A stretch of DNA of 64,000 nt from Acetobacter oryzifermentans (GCF_001628715.1 NZ_CP011120.1:2682501-2746500), one strand, 5' to 3'. Shown: positions 26,761 through 36,157, counted from the first letter of the stretch. The notes: generated by a model from the sequence alone, not told the origin. A program made the numbers and translations.

Positions 26761-27333
26761 ATGAAATCCGAACGCCTTGCCATTCCCGATGTTATTCTGA
26801 TTACGCCACCACGCTTTGGTGACAATCGTGGGTTCTTTTCAGAAACCTACAATATCGAACGCATGCGCGAAGCAGGCATTACGGAACCTTTCGTGCAGGA
26901 TAACCAGAGCCTTTCCCGCCAGAAAGGCGTTATCCGTGGCCTGCATTGCCAGCTTGATCCGTTTGCACAGGGCAAACTGGTACGTTGCACTCGCGGTGCC
27001 ATTTGGGATGTTGCCGTAGATGCGCGCACGGGCTCCCCTACTTATGGCAAATGGGTTGCGGCTGAACTTTCTGAAGAAAATTGGTCTCAGCTCTGGATTC
27101 CACCTGGCTTTCTTCACGGCTTTTGCACCCTGACTGAAAATGCAGAAGTGCAATACAAATGCACGGCTCTTTACAGCAAAGCATCTGAACGCGCCGTTAT
27201 CTGGAACAGTGCGGAACTCGGGATTGAGTGGCCCGTTAACGCTGAGGATGCCGTATTGTCTGAAAAAGACTTGCTGGCCCCAGAATTTTCAGCAGCCAAG
27301 GGATGGTTTCAGTATACGGGGAAAGAAGGCTAA
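26761..27333 (+). CDS. rfbC: dTDP-4-dehydrorhamnose 3,5-epimerase
   Basis: Cupin epimerase, third step to dTDP-L-rhamnose. The 190-residue length is normal. The catalytic and binding segments are visible: DNRGFFSETYN, FVQDNQSLSRQKGVIRGLHCQ (general base His), the DVAVDARTGSPTYGKW strand, and WIPPGFLHGFCTL with the C-terminal YSKASERAVIWN / GIEWP motif. It starts 47 bases after rfbA and is followed closely by rfbD, giving the order B-A-C-D. Confidence 0.97.
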   Translation: MKSERLAIPDVILITPPRFGDNRGFFSETYNIERMREAGITEPFVQDNQSLSRQKGVIRGLHCQLDPFAQGKLVRCTRGAIWDVAVDARTGSPTYGKWVAAELSEENWSQLWIPPGFLHGFCTLTENAEVQYKCTALYSKASERAVIWNSAELGIEWPVNAEDAVLSEKDLLAPEFSAAKGWFQYTGKEG

Positions 27334-27335
27334 GC

Positions 27336-28241
27336 ATGAGCATTCTGTCTGAAACTGGCGGCCCTGTTCTGGTAACTGGCGGAAAAGGCCAACTGGCAAC
27401 ATCTCTGGTAAATCTCGGTGGCCCGCGCATCCGTTGCGTCGGCCGTCCTGATTTTGATTTTGACCGCCCTGAAACACTTAAAGCTACGCTAGACGCCATC
27501 AAACCGGTTGCTGTGGTAAACGCCGCAGCATGGACGGCTGTTGATCTGGCAGAAAGTGAACCTGAAGCCGCAGCTCGTGCCAATACAACGGGGCCAGAAC
27601 TGCTGGCCCGCCTGTGTGCAGAACGCGGCATACCTTTTATCCATGTTTCCACAGATTATGTTTTTGCTGGAGACAAAGGCGCACCTTATGTGGAAACAGA
27701 CCCTGTTTCTCCACAGACTGTTTACGGCAGCACCAAAGCTGAAGGTGAACAACGTATTCTGGCGGCTGATCCGCGTAGCATCATTCTGCGCACCTCTTGG
27801 GTTTATTCAGCGCACGGGAAAAACTTTGTGCGCACAATGCTAAATGTTGGCGCCAAAAACCCAGCCTTGAAGGTTGTGGGGGATCAACGCGGCAACCCAA
27901 CCTGTTCAGATGATCTGGCGCAGGCTATTCTTTCCATTCTGGCCACTATTGAAAAAACCGGCTGGAAAGATGAATACGCAGGTATTTACCATGCTTGTGG
28001 CACAGGTGAGACAACGTGGCATGGTCTGGCCGAAGCCGCGCTACAAAAAGCGGCTGAATATGGCCAAGCCAAACCCACCATTACAGCCATTCGCACAGAA
28101 GATTGGCCAACCCCTGCCAAGCGTCCGGCTGATTCCCGCATGGATAACAGCAAACTCGCGCACGTATTTGGTATCCAAATGCCGCAATGGCAGGAAAGCG
28201 TGAACAAGGTGGTACACCAAATCTTCACCACACCTTCCTGA
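27336..28241 (+). CDS. rfbD: dTDP-4-dehydrorhamnose reductase
   Basis: NAD(P)H-dependent last step producing dTDP-L-rhamnose. ATG 27336 (GAAGG upstream) lies 2 bases after rfbC and gives 301 residues. The dinucleotide motif is VLVTGGKGQLA, the catalytic Tyr-Lys is in TVYGSTKAEGE, and the conserved STDYVFAG, RTSWVYS and DQRGNPTC segments are in place. A short hairpin follows the stop before the next glycosyltransferase. Confidence 0.97.
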   Translation: MSILSETGGPVLVTGGKGQLATSLVNLGGPRIRCVGRPDFDFDRPETLKATLDAIKPVAVVNAAAWTAVDLAESEPEAAARANTTGPELLARLCAERGIPFIHVSTDYVFAGDKGAPYVETDPVSPQTVYGSTKAEGEQRILAADPRSIILRTSWVYSAHGKNFVRTMLNVGAKNPALKVVGDQRGNPTCSDDLAQAILSILATIEKTGWKDEYAGIYHACGTGETTWHGLAEAALQKAAEYGQAKPTITAIRTEDWPTPAKRPADSRMDNSKLAHVFGIQMPQWQESVNKVVHQIFTTPS

Positions 28242-28247
28242 CACCTC

Positions 28248-28271
28248 TCTGGGGAAACAGGCGGCCCCAGA
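28248..28271 (+). terminator. Weak hairpin after rfbD
   Basis: Arms TCTGGGG and CCCCAGA with a 10-base loop, 6 bases after the rfbD stop. Only a short, interrupted T-run follows (AGGTTATTTC), so it may attenuate rather than end transcription into the GT2 gene. Confidence 0.35.
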
Positions 28272-28309
28272 AGGTTATTTCAATCAATACCGCCTGACAA
28301 AATGCAGAA

Positions 28310-29296
28310 GTGAACAGTCAGGTGCAGACACCAAACGTGCAACACGGGATGGATCTTCCCCAATCTCAGGAAACCGTTCCTGTTGCCGTTTTACTTTCTG
28401 TTTACAATGGTGCTGCATTTTTAAATGATCTGCTAACATCTCTTAAACAGCAAACGCATACAAACTGGGTTCTGCTGTGGCGAGATGATGGATCTACAGA
28501 TGCAAGTATCGCATGCATGCATCAGTTTACCATGGATGTCGGCCATCAACGTTGCAGGCAAATTACGTCATCCCCTGCGCATGTGGGGGTTGTACTTTCT
28601 TACGCAACACTTCTGAAAGATGTGCCCGCGGGCTTTTTTGTTGCCTTCTGTGATCAGGATGATGTCTGGTTTCCGCATAAACTGGAACGTGGGCTCACAG
28701 CGCTAACAACCACCCAAAAACCTGCGCTTTATTGCTCACGCCAACGCTTAACAGACACCAAGCTGCGCCCAATCAGCATTTCACCGCAGTTACCGCCAAA
28801 TCCATGTTTTCAAATGGCATTAACGCAGAATATTGCCACAGGCTGCACCATTATGCTTGCCCCCGCGGCGGTCTCCCTCTTGCAAGGCAGCTTTCCGCCG
28901 CCAAATCATATTCTGCATGATTGGTGGGCTTATCTGGTTGTAACTGGCGCAGATGGCACAGTTATTACAGACAATCAGCCCACACTATTTTATCGCCAGC
29001 ATGATAATAATGCCGTGGGCGCACCTGCCTTATTTACGCAACGGGCATTAGCCGCCCTTCGGCGCGGGCCTTGGCAGTTTATGTCTATCTTTCGGGATAA
29101 TCTGGCCTATCTTGGCAAACAAACTTACCTTTCAGCAAACAACCGCCATTTTTTAGATGCATTACAGAGAGTGCTATCACAATCAGGTATAATAGGAAGA
29201 TGGCACAGATGGCAGATGCTACAGCACTCCCCCAAACTGCGTAGATATACTTGGCCAGAACAAATTATTTTCAGGCTGTGGTTTCTGCTGGGCTGA
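28310..29296 (+). CDS. Glycosyltransferase family 2 (rhamnosyltransferase-like; PolE-like position)
   Basis: GT-A fold transferase. From GTG 28310 it has 328 residues; ATG 28349 would remove 13 and neither start has a strong ribosome site. The family motifs are VAVLLSVYNGAAFLNDLLTSL, WRDDGSTDAS (nucleotide-binding Asp pair), and FVAFCDQDDVWFPHKLERG (metal-binding D-x-D region), as in rhamnosyltransferases that use dTDP-rhamnose. It directly follows rfbBACD, the same order as polA-D then polE in the A. tropicalis pellicle locus, so it probably transfers rhamnose or a neighbouring sugar into the capsule/pellicle polymer. Homology to polE is inferred from order and family, not alignment. Confidence 0.85.
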   Translation: MNSQVQTPNVQHGMDLPQSQETVPVAVLLSVYNGAAFLNDLLTSLKQQTHTNWVLLWRDDGSTDASIACMHQFTMDVGHQRCRQITSSPAHVGVVLSYATLLKDVPAGFFVAFCDQDDVWFPHKLERGLTALTTTQKPALYCSRQRLTDTKLRPISISPQLPPNPCFQMALTQNIATGCTIMLAPAAVSLLQGSFPPPNHILHDWWAYLVVTGADGTVITDNQPTLFYRQHDNNAVGAPALFTQRALAALRRGPWQFMSIFRDNLAYLGKQTYLSANNRHFLDALQRVLSQSGIIGRWHRWQMLQHSPKLRRYTWPEQIIFRLWFLLG

Positions 29297-29531
29297 ATAA
29301 TATCTCGTAGTTTTGAGATTGGCTTTCCGCTTTTCCATTACCGATAGCGTGCAAACAAAACATTATGAGCAAGATAATATGCTCAACACCTGCATTTTCT
29401 TTACACCTTCCTTAACAAAACCACGTTCCAGTGCTTCTGCTATAAAGCTGTTCACGATAGATTACCGCTACTGCTAAAACCGAATCATTCTCATCAATCA
29501 CCCGCAAACATTTTTCTGGCATGCTGGAAAC

Positions 29532-32189
29532 GTGTTTCGGCTTCTGGAGTCAGGATCAACACCCTTGGCGCGCATAAGCCCTACGCAATCCGATCATTAT
29601 CCCCCATCCTCACACAAAAGCACGTTGCGTTTGCGCCTGGAGGAAGGTGGTGGGCTTGCGCTATGCGTTCTGGCCTGCGCTTTATTGGCTGCACTTGTCA
29701 GCTATAATCCCAATGATCCATCCTTCAACACAGCAACAGGCCAGCCGCCTACCAACCTGTTAGGCATAAGCGGGGCCTTTTTTGCCGATACGCTGTTGCA
29801 GGGCGTGGGGTTGGCAGCCATTCTGCCCGCGTTAATTCTAATTGCATGGGGCTGGCGGTTTATGAGCCACCGGCTACTGGGCCACGAATCATGGCCTGTA
29901 TTTGCCATGCGTGTTGTAGCTATTCTGTGCCTGTTACCAGTTTCTGGCGCGTTGCTATCTGCTATTCCTCTGCTCTTCACTGCCCTGCCCGCCATTAACT
30001 GGCCAACCCAAGCGGGTGTTGGCGGGGGCATTGGCCATTCCATTGCCCAAACATCCATTGCCGCTGGTATGGCGGCCATTGGTCCGGCTGGTGGTATGGT
30101 GCTGTGGCTGCTTGGGTTGCTACTGGCTTTTCTGCTTATGGCTTTAGCAACAGGCCTGCGGCGGGAGGAATGGTTTGCCATCTGGCGGGTAACACTTACG
30201 TTGCTGCGCTTGCCAGGCAAGCTTGGGGTGCGCTTTGTGCGTTACTATGCCAGCCGCAAACCCCAGACCGATGCCTATACTCCCACGGAAACAGCCGATC
30301 TTTATAAAAACCGACCTCAAGCTTCCTCACAGTCTCTCTTTGCTCATGATGAACCAGAGGTAGAAGAAGTTTCCCACGCAGCACCAATATCTACGCCCGC
30401 ATCTGCTGGCACCGCCTTGGTTTTGCATAATGAAGAAGACAGCAAAAAACCTGCGGTTTCTTCTTCCATGGAATTAGCACATCATATGCCAGACCCTGCG
30501 CCTGCTGCTACGCCGGCTCCAGTCGTCACACAAGCGCCCCCTCCGCCTCTGCAACCCGTTGCAGAAAAAGCGGCTAAATCGGGTATTCTGGGGCGTCTGT
30601 TTTCTGGAAGTGCAAATCAGGAAGGCAGCACCAACCCTACGGTTCGTGCAGGCGCCACTGTGCGTAAAGGTGGATGGGAACTCCCACCTCTCAGCCTTCT
30701 CAAACCGGCCCCAAGCAATACACGCACAGGCCCTTCCCCAGAAGCGCTTCACGCAACAGCACGACTTCTAGAACAGGTGCTGGCCGATTATGGTGTGCAG
30801 GGCAAAATTGTAGGCATGAGCGCAGGGCCCGTTGTTACGCTCTATGAACTGGAGCCAGCGCCGGGTATTCGTTCTGCCCGTATTATCGGCCTTTCAGATG
30901 ATGTAGCACGCTCTCTTTCTGTGTTGAGTGTGCGTATTGCCACGGTGCCGGGCCGTAACGTGATGGGCATTGAAGTGCCTAATCAAACGCGTGAAACGGT
31001 TTACCTTTCTGAGCTGCTCAACCAGCCGACCTGGCGGGATGATCCGGGCCAGCTTCCTCTGGCTTTGGGCAAAGATATTGCTGGTGAGCCGACATTCAGT
31101 GATCTGGCGCGTATGCCGCACCTGCTAGTAGCTGGCACCACGGGTTCGGGTAAATCTGTTGGTGTAAACGCCATGATTCTGTCGCTGCTTTATCGGCTTT
31201 CCCCCGATGAATGCCGCCTGATCATGATTGACCCTAAGGTGCTGGAACTCTCCATCTATGATGGCATTCCACATTTGCTTACCCCGGTGGTGACAGAGCC
31301 GCCAAAAGCCGTAAACGCCCTTAAATGGGTTGTGCGCGAAATGGACCGCCGTTACCGCACCATGGCGCATATGCAGGTGCGGAATATTGCGGGCTATAAT
31401 GCCCGTGCAGCAGAAGCCCGTGCCGATGGTGAAGTGGTTGTGCGCCGCGTGCAGACAGGGTTTGACCCCGAAACTGGAAACCCGGTTTTTGAGGAACAAT
31501 CTGTTACGCTAGACCCCATGCCCTATATCGTCGTGATTATTGACGAAATGGCTGACCTGATGATGACGGCCGGGAAAGAAATTGATGCCTGCGTGCAGCG
31601 TCTGGCCCAAAAAGCGCGTGCTGCTGGTATTCACGTTATTATGGCCACGCAACGCCCCTCTGTGGATGTAATTACCGGTACTATTAAAGCCAACTTCCCC
31701 ACCCGTATTTCCTTTCAGGTTATCAGCAAGTTTGATAGCCGCACCATCTTGGGCGAACAGGGGGCTGAACAGCTATTGGGCCAAGGTGATATGCTATTCA
31801 TGCAAGGTGGCGGCCGCATTACCCGCGTGCACGGCCCCTTTGTGGCCGATAGTGAAGTGGAGCAGGTTGTTAACTTCCTGAAAGAACAGGGAGAACCTGT
31901 TTACGATGATGACGTGTTGGCAGAACCCGTGGATGAAACAGCATCCTCCAATAGTGGTTCTGGCCGTTCTGGCGGCGGTGATAACGGTGAATCCGAAATG
32001 TATGATGAAGCCGTTTCCATTGTAACCGCTGAAGGCAAAGCCTCTACCTCCTTCATTCAGCGCAAGCTTTCCATTGGCTATAATCGTGCCGCCAAGTTGA
32101 TTGAGCAGATGGAAAAAGACGGCATTATCAGCCAAGCCGACCGCGTTGGCCGCCGCAAGGTGTTGGTTGGCGCTAATCGGGAGGATTAA
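29532..32189 (+). CDS. ftsK: DNA translocase FtsK
   Basis: Divisome-anchored motor that pumps chromosome DNA to the dif site during septation. From GTG 29532 it has 885 residues. Four hydrophobic segments lie in the first 200 residues (for example LALCVLACALLAALVSY; LQGVGLAAILPALILIAWGW), followed by a Pro/Ala-rich linker (about 240-390). The motor has Walker A GTTGSGKSVGVN near 535-546, IVVIIDEMADLMM as Walker B, and ATQRPSVDVITG. The C-terminal gamma winged-helix (VTAEGKASTSFIQRKLSIGYNRAAKLIEQM) reads KOPS. Its stop is 2 bases from the probable start of the pseudouridine synthase. Confidence 0.97.
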   Translation: MFRLLESGSTPLARISPTQSDHYPPSSHKSTLRLRLEEGGGLALCVLACALLAALVSYNPNDPSFNTATGQPPTNLLGISGAFFADTLLQGVGLAAILPALILIAWGWRFMSHRLLGHESWPVFAMRVVAILCLLPVSGALLSAIPLLFTALPAINWPTQAGVGGGIGHSIAQTSIAAGMAAIGPAGGMVLWLLGLLLAFLLMALATGLRREEWFAIWRVTLTLLRLPGKLGVRFVRYYASRKPQTDAYTPTETADLYKNRPQASSQSLFAHDEPEVEEVSHAAPISTPASAGTALVLHNEEDSKKPAVSSSMELAHHMPDPAPAATPAPVVTQAPPPPLQPVAEKAAKSGILGRLFSGSANQEGSTNPTVRAGATVRKGGWELPPLSLLKPAPSNTRTGPSPEALHATARLLEQVLADYGVQGKIVGMSAGPVVTLYELEPAPGIRSARIIGLSDDVARSLSVLSVRIATVPGRNVMGIEVPNQTRETVYLSELLNQPTWRDDPGQLPLALGKDIAGEPTFSDLARMPHLLVAGTTGSGKSVGVNAMILSLLYRLSPDECRLIMIDPKVLELSIYDGIPHLLTPVVTEPPKAVNALKWVVREMDRRYRTMAHMQVRNIAGYNARAAEARADGEVVVRRVQTGFDPETGNPVFEEQSVTLDPMPYIVVIIDEMADLMMTAGKEIDACVQRLAQKARAAGIHVIMATQRPSVDVITGTIKANFPTRISFQVISKFDSRTILGEQGAEQLLGQGDMLFMQGGGRITRVHGPFVADSEVEQVVNFLKEQGEPVYDDDVLAEPVDETASSNSGSGRSGGGDNGESEMYDEAVSIVTAEGKASTSFIQRKLSIGYNRAAKLIEQMEKDGIISQADRVGRRKVLVGANRED

Positions 32190-32191
32190 AC

Positions 32192-32863
32192 ATTCCTCCT
32201 TCTTCGCCCCCCATCCTCTATCAGAATCATCATCTGGTTATTTTGAATAAACCGGCAGGCCTGCCTGTTCATGCAGGCCCTGCTGGTGGGCCAAGTGTTG
32301 AAGACTGGTTTCCGCTGCTTTCTCGTCGTAAGGATGGGCCATGGCTGGCGCATAGGCTGGATACAGATACATCAGGCTGCTTGGCCATAGCCTTACGCAA
32401 GCAACCCCTTCTGGCCTTGCAACAAGCCTTTGCCACCAAAACAGCACAGAAAATCTATTGGGCCATTGTACAAACCGGCCCACAGGCAAACACTGGCCGC
32501 ATAGACCTGCCACTTGAAAAACAATCCTCTAAAAAAGGCTGGCAGATGGTTGTATCTCCTTCTGGCACGCATGCCGCCACAAAATGGAAAGTTCTTGGCC
32601 GAAGCAAGGGGGGGTGCTGGCTGGAGCTTACCCTTGAAACAGGACGCACACATCAGGCCCGCGTGCATTGTGCCGCCATGGGCTGGCCTATTATAGGTGA
32701 TCCTCTTTATGGCACGCCGCACTCTGAAGGATTGCACCTTCTGGCCAGAAGTTTAACCCTGCCACTTTCTCCCCCCATTACAGCGGTTGCACCGCCCCGC
32801 CCCGGCATGGTGCCAGCTTTGCAAGCTTGCGGATGGAAACCTAACGAGGAAGCCAAACTTTAA
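32192..32863 (+). CDS. RluA-family pseudouridine synthase, probable ATT start
   Basis: RNA pseudouridine synthase of the RluA/RluC/TruC group. The catalytic Asp is in HRLDTDTSG, and the C-terminal signature is ELTLETGRTHQARVHCAAMGWP...GDPLYG. The family's first strand, normally preceding NKPAG, is present here as ILYQNHHLVILNKPAGLPVH, but the first ATG/GTG/TTG codon of the frame is TTG 32243, inside this motif. Upstream the frame stays open to ATT 32192, which has GGAGG seven bases away and lies 2 bases after the ftsK stop; this gives 223 residues. I therefore propose ATT initiation. Lacking an S4 domain, it is a short family member; the RNA target is unknown. Confidence 0.85.
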   Translation: MPPSSPPILYQNHHLVILNKPAGLPVHAGPAGGPSVEDWFPLLSRRKDGPWLAHRLDTDTSGCLAIALRKQPLLALQQAFATKTAQKIYWAIVQTGPQANTGRIDLPLEKQSSKKGWQMVVSPSGTHAATKWKVLGRSKGGCWLELTLETGRTHQARVHCAAMGWPIIGDPLYGTPHSEGLHLLARSLTLPLSPPITAVAPPRPGMVPALQACGWKPNEEAKL

Positions 32864-32883
32864 GCGCCCCAAAAGATGGAAGT

Positions 32884-33981
32884 TTATTTTCTTTTATGCA
32901 GCCACGTTTTGACAATGCCTTCATGTAAAAGCTGCCGTTTTTTTCGGATAATTTCTGCATCAAATTTTTGGGCCTGTTTACTACCTGCAACAGACATCTG
33001 GCTGCGCTTTTGCGGATTGTTCATCAAACCACGCAAAACATTCGCTAAAGCCGGAACATCATCCGGGTTAGCATATACCCCGGCATTTCCGACCACTTCT
33101 GGCAAACCACCACGAGAGGAAGCGACCACAGCCGCACCCATTCCCATAGCTTCTAGGGCTACCATGCCAAAAGGTTCTGGCCAACGGCTAGGTATGACAA
33201 CAATAGCTGCCCGCCCCATAGCATCCAACACTTTATGATGGGGTTGATACCCGGCCATCGCCACATGGGCTGCCTGTGCTTGCACACGCAACTGCTTTAA
33301 AAAAGGCGTTTGCGGAGAATCCGGGCCGAACCTGTCTGCACCAATAATTTCAGCACGCCATACAGGATGGGAGGGTAATATTTCAGCACAAGCTGCTACA
33401 AAGGAATCCACACCTTTATCGGCAACAACACGGCCCGCAAACAGCAACAGATTCTCGCGCTTTTGAGAAACTTCAGGCAAAGCTGAAAAGTCCAGACAAT
33501 TGGGCAGCACATACACATCCGCAGCAGGTACTGAACTTTTAAAGCGCTTTTGCACCCATTCAGATACGGCAACCACCGCCACCTTGCGTGCCAGCGTTTC
33601 TCGTTCTGCTGCTGTGTGCGCTTTCTTCATGCCGCACGGATCATTATGCAGCACTAAAGAAACAGGAAGATGAGGGAAACGCTTGCGCAGCCCCAGTGCA
33701 ATATCTGGCCGGTTATGAACCTCAACGAGTTCTGGTTGAAGCTGCCGAATTTTTCTGGCTACTCCAGCTATATATCGGCCAATCCGCCCCCACAGATACA
33801 AAATGGAAGGAACGGGCTGGAAAGCCACACCCTGAAAACTTGGAACAGATAGAGGTGACCCTACAACAGTTTCACCTTCTAAGGCTGTGCGATGCACCAG
33901 TAACGCAATGGCCCCAGCCTGTTGCGGTGCAAATCTTTCTCGGGGGGGCAAAACTGTTAAAACCCGTAAGGCACGCGCCAT
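32884..33981 (-). CDS. Glycosyltransferase family 4
   Basis: GT-B transferase of 365 residues. The N-terminal half contains the acceptor side (ELVEVHNRPDIALGLRKRFP; VSLVLHNDPCGMKK), and the C-terminal half the donor site: LLLFAGRVVADKGVDSF, AEIIGADRFG and PSRWPEPFGMVALEAMGMGAAV with the E-x7-E motif, then GLPEVVGNAGVYANPDD. Layout resembles the LPS/capsule glycosyltransferases that act in the cytoplasm on lipid-linked or LPS-core acceptors. It is last of the leftward run (desulfurases to GST), 56 bases after the GST gene, and convergent with the pseudouridine synthase. Donor unknown. Confidence 0.9.
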   Translation of the reverse strand: MARALRVLTVLPPRERFAPQQAGAIALLVHRTALEGETVVGSPLSVPSFQGVAFQPVPSILYLWGRIGRYIAGVARKIRQLQPELVEVHNRPDIALGLRKRFPHLPVSLVLHNDPCGMKKAHTAAERETLARKVAVVAVSEWVQKRFKSSVPAADVYVLPNCLDFSALPEVSQKRENLLLFAGRVVADKGVDSFVAACAEILPSHPVWRAEIIGADRFGPDSPQTPFLKQLRVQAQAAHVAMAGYQPHHKVLDAMGRAAIVVIPSRWPEPFGMVALEAMGMGAAVVASSRGGLPEVVGNAGVYANPDDVPALANVLRGLMNNPQKRSQMSVAGSKQAQKFDAEIIRKKRQLLHEGIVKTWLHKRK

Positions 33982-34037
33982 TTTACCCCTCCGGTATCAT
34001 ACATTCTGTGGGGCACACTGTAGAACGTCACACCGTA

Positions 34038-34712
34038 TCAGGGGATGGATTCATACATATCCAACTGCCACTCTGCCGGTTCATCTGCCGCCTCTTTATA
34101 CCATTCCCGCATCAGCGGGTGCTGCCGCACGGCTTCCATATAAGCGCGGGAAACATCGGATAGCCCTGTAACGTCATAGGACAGGAATCGGCAGACAATC
34201 GGGGCAAACATGGCATCTGCATTTCCAAAAGATGCACCAAACAGATACGGGCCATTAGCCCCATAACGGGCTCTGGCATCTGTCCAGATGGCATCAATTC
34301 GGGCGATATCCTTTAACACATCTTCCGCTAAAGGCTCTGCCAGCGGACGAGAATCTCGCCCCAGATTCATCGGCAGAGCAGAACGCACGCCACGGAATCC
34401 TGAATGCATTTCTGCTGATATGGAGCGTGCGATCGCACGTTCGCACCGTTCAGACGGCCATAGTGCAGGCTGATGTTCTGCGCAGTATTCCGCAATGGAA
34501 AGCGAATCCCACACAACAGCGCCTTCATGCTCCAAATACGGCACACACCCGTTGGGAGACAGTGTTTTAAGCACTGTGGTTCTGCCACCACCTGCTAGCG
34601 GCACAACATCTATATCCACGTTCAGTTGCGCCAGCTTTACCATCAGCCAGCCCCGCAAAGACCACGAAGAATACCGCTGCGTACCAATAACAAGCCGACC
34701 ATCAGCCATCAT
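34038..34712 (-). CDS. Glutathione S-transferase family protein
   Basis: Cytosolic GST-like protein of 224 residues. A thioredoxin-like N-terminal domain (LVIGTQRYSSWSLRGWLMVKLA) carries the S-x-x-S/W-S region in place of the usual active-site Ser/Cys, and the glutathione-binding turn is VPYLEHEGAVVWDSLSIAEY (the cis-Pro and Asp-Ser contacts). An all-helical C-terminal domain follows (YLFGASFGNADAMFAPIVCRF). Start ATG 34712 or 34709. It lies 20 bases after mnmA in the leftward run. Substrate unknown; the family also includes isomerases and stringent-starvation-type proteins. Confidence 0.87.
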   Translation of the reverse strand: MMADGRLVIGTQRYSSWSLRGWLMVKLAQLNVDIDVVPLAGGGRTTVLKTLSPNGCVPYLEHEGAVVWDSLSIAEYCAEHQPALWPSERCERAIARSISAEMHSGFRGVRSALPMNLGRDSRPLAEPLAEDVLKDIARIDAIWTDARARYGANGPYLFGASFGNADAMFAPIVCRFLSYDVTGLSDVSRAYMEAVRQHPLMREWYKEAADEPAEWQLDMYESIP

Positions 34713-34732
34713 TCGTGCCCTTTACCCCAAAA

Positions 34733-35815
34733 TTATGCTGGAACAGTTTCTTCCATACGGCGGATAAACCCACCACCCAGAATACGCGTGCCCTGATAGA
34801 ATACACAGGCTTGCCCAGGGGCGGGCATAGCTGGTTCTTCCAGATACACCATAGCCCCCTCCGGCGTAGGCACCACGCGGGCGGCCCGAGGCTCTTCCCG
34901 CGCGCGCATCTGCACGCGGCAGACCAAACCTTCTGGGGGGGCATCTACCAGCCAGTTCACATTCCGCACGGAAAGGGCCGTAACAAAAGATTTTTCCCGC
35001 GGACCAATAATCACACGCCTGCGGCCCGGTTCTACACCAACCACCATCTGGCGTTCGCCATTCAGGCGCGCGGCATTCCCCAGCCTTTTGCTTTGGCCTA
35101 CAGTAAACCGCATAACACCTTCGTGCTGGCCGACAATCTGCCCCTGCTGATCCACAATTTCACCCGGACCAGCCATTTCAGGGTGCATTTTTTCAACCAG
35201 ATCCACGTAGGAGCCATCGCTTACAAAGCATAGGTCCTGACTATCGGGTTTGCCCGCAACAACCAGACCAAAACGCTCGGCTTCTTTTCTAACGGCAGCC
35301 TTATCTGGCATATCGCCTAGCGGAAAGCGCAGAAACTCAAGCTGATCCCGCGTGGTAGCAAACAGGAACCAGCTCTGATCCCGGTCTTCATCACACGGAC
35401 GGTGCAGTTCTGCACCCTCTGGCCCTTCTACACGACGAACGTAATGGCCTGTTGCCATAGCATCTGCGCCAATTTCACGCGCAAGGCCCAGCAGATCCGT
35501 AAACTTTACACCCTGATTGCACGCCACACAGGGCACTGGCGTTTCACCCGATGCATAGGCATCTGCAAAACGCTCTATAACGCTATCCTTAAAACGGCGT
35601 TCCGCATCAATCACGTAATGTGGAAAGCCCAAAAGGTCTGCCACTGCACGGGCATCCCGAATATCCTGCCCCGCGCAGCACGCACCTTTTTTTGCAGCCC
35701 CACGCGAATCGTAAAGCTGCAAGGTAGCACCCACAACTTCATGCCCTTCCTCCAGAAGGCGAGCAGCTACAACAGAGCTATCCACCCCACCAGACATGGC
35801 AACAAGTATACGCAT
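34733..35815 (-). CDS. mnmA: tRNA-uridine 2-sulfurtransferase
   Basis: Thiolates U34 of tRNA-Glu, -Gln and -Lys, using ATP and persulfide sulfur. The 360-residue length is normal. The PP-loop is SGGVDSS (8-14). The two catalytic cysteines are C99 (CVACNQGVKF) and C196 (DSQDLCFVSDGSY); ATGHY marks the tRNA-contact region. The C-terminal beta domain (GQSKRLGNA; YYVG-like MVVGVEPGRRRVIIG) is complete. It lies 27 bases after the ferredoxin gene, and behind two cysteine desulfurases, which fits sulfur transfer from desulfurase to MnmA. No TusA/BCDE genes are visible nearby. Confidence 0.97.
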   Translation of the reverse strand: MRILVAMSGGVDSSVVAARLLEEGHEVVGATLQLYDSRGAAKKGACCAGQDIRDARAVADLLGFPHYVIDAERRFKDSVIERFADAYASGETPVPCVACNQGVKFTDLLGLAREIGADAMATGHYVRRVEGPEGAELHRPCDEDRDQSWFLFATTRDQLEFLRFPLGDMPDKAAVRKEAERFGLVVAGKPDSQDLCFVSDGSYVDLVEKMHPEMAGPGEIVDQQGQIVGQHEGVMRFTVGQSKRLGNAARLNGERQMVVGVEPGRRRVIIGPREKSFVTALSVRNVNWLVDAPPEGLVCRVQMRAREEPRAARVVPTPEGAMVYLEEPAMPAPGQACVFYQGTRILGGGFIRRMEETVPA

Positions 35816-35842
35816 GAGCGCTATATCCTTTTTAAAACGGCT

Positions 35843-36157
35843 TCAGGCCTTGCTGGGCAGGCGTACAACCAAACCATCCAGTGCATCTGTCATGACAATC
35901 TGACAGCCCAAGCGAGATGTTTTTTCCAGCCCAAAAGCCAGATCCAGCATATCTTCTTCATCATCTGTAGGGGCTGCCAGCTTGGGGGCCCAAGTTGGAT
36001 CTACAATCACATGGCACGTTGCACAGGCCAGAGAACCCTCACACGCGCCTTCAAGATCAATGCCATGCTTGTGGGCAATTTCCAGCACGGAAAGGCCAAC
36101 CGGCGCATCCACTTTGTGTTCGGTTCCGTCCTGTTCAACAAATGTCATCTGGGGCAT
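35843..36157 (-). CDS. fdx: 2Fe-2S ferredoxin (adrenodoxin/Isc type)
   Basis: Small electron carrier of 104 residues. Cluster ligands are C39, C45 and C48 ([15 protein letters not shown]-x5-C-x2-C) and C84 (RLGCQIV), the vertebrate-type pattern found in ferredoxins that supply electrons for iron-sulfur assembly. The acidic helix [11 protein letters not shown], used for partner docking, is present. It lies 78 bases downstream of the second cysteine desulfurase and just before mnmA. A role in iron-sulfur biogenesis or persulfide reduction is inferred from this neighbourhood. Confidence 0.94.
   Translation of the reverse strand: MPQMTFVEQDGTEHKVDAPVGLSVLEIAHKHGIDLEGACEGSLACATCHVIVDPTWAPKLAAPTDDEEDMLDLAFGLEKTSRLGCQIVMTDALDGLVVRLPSKA

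Noticed and set aside
28310..29296. Homopolymer-driven phase variation in the GT2 gene
   Set aside because: The longest mononucleotide runs I see in it are about five bases, too short for typical slippage switching.
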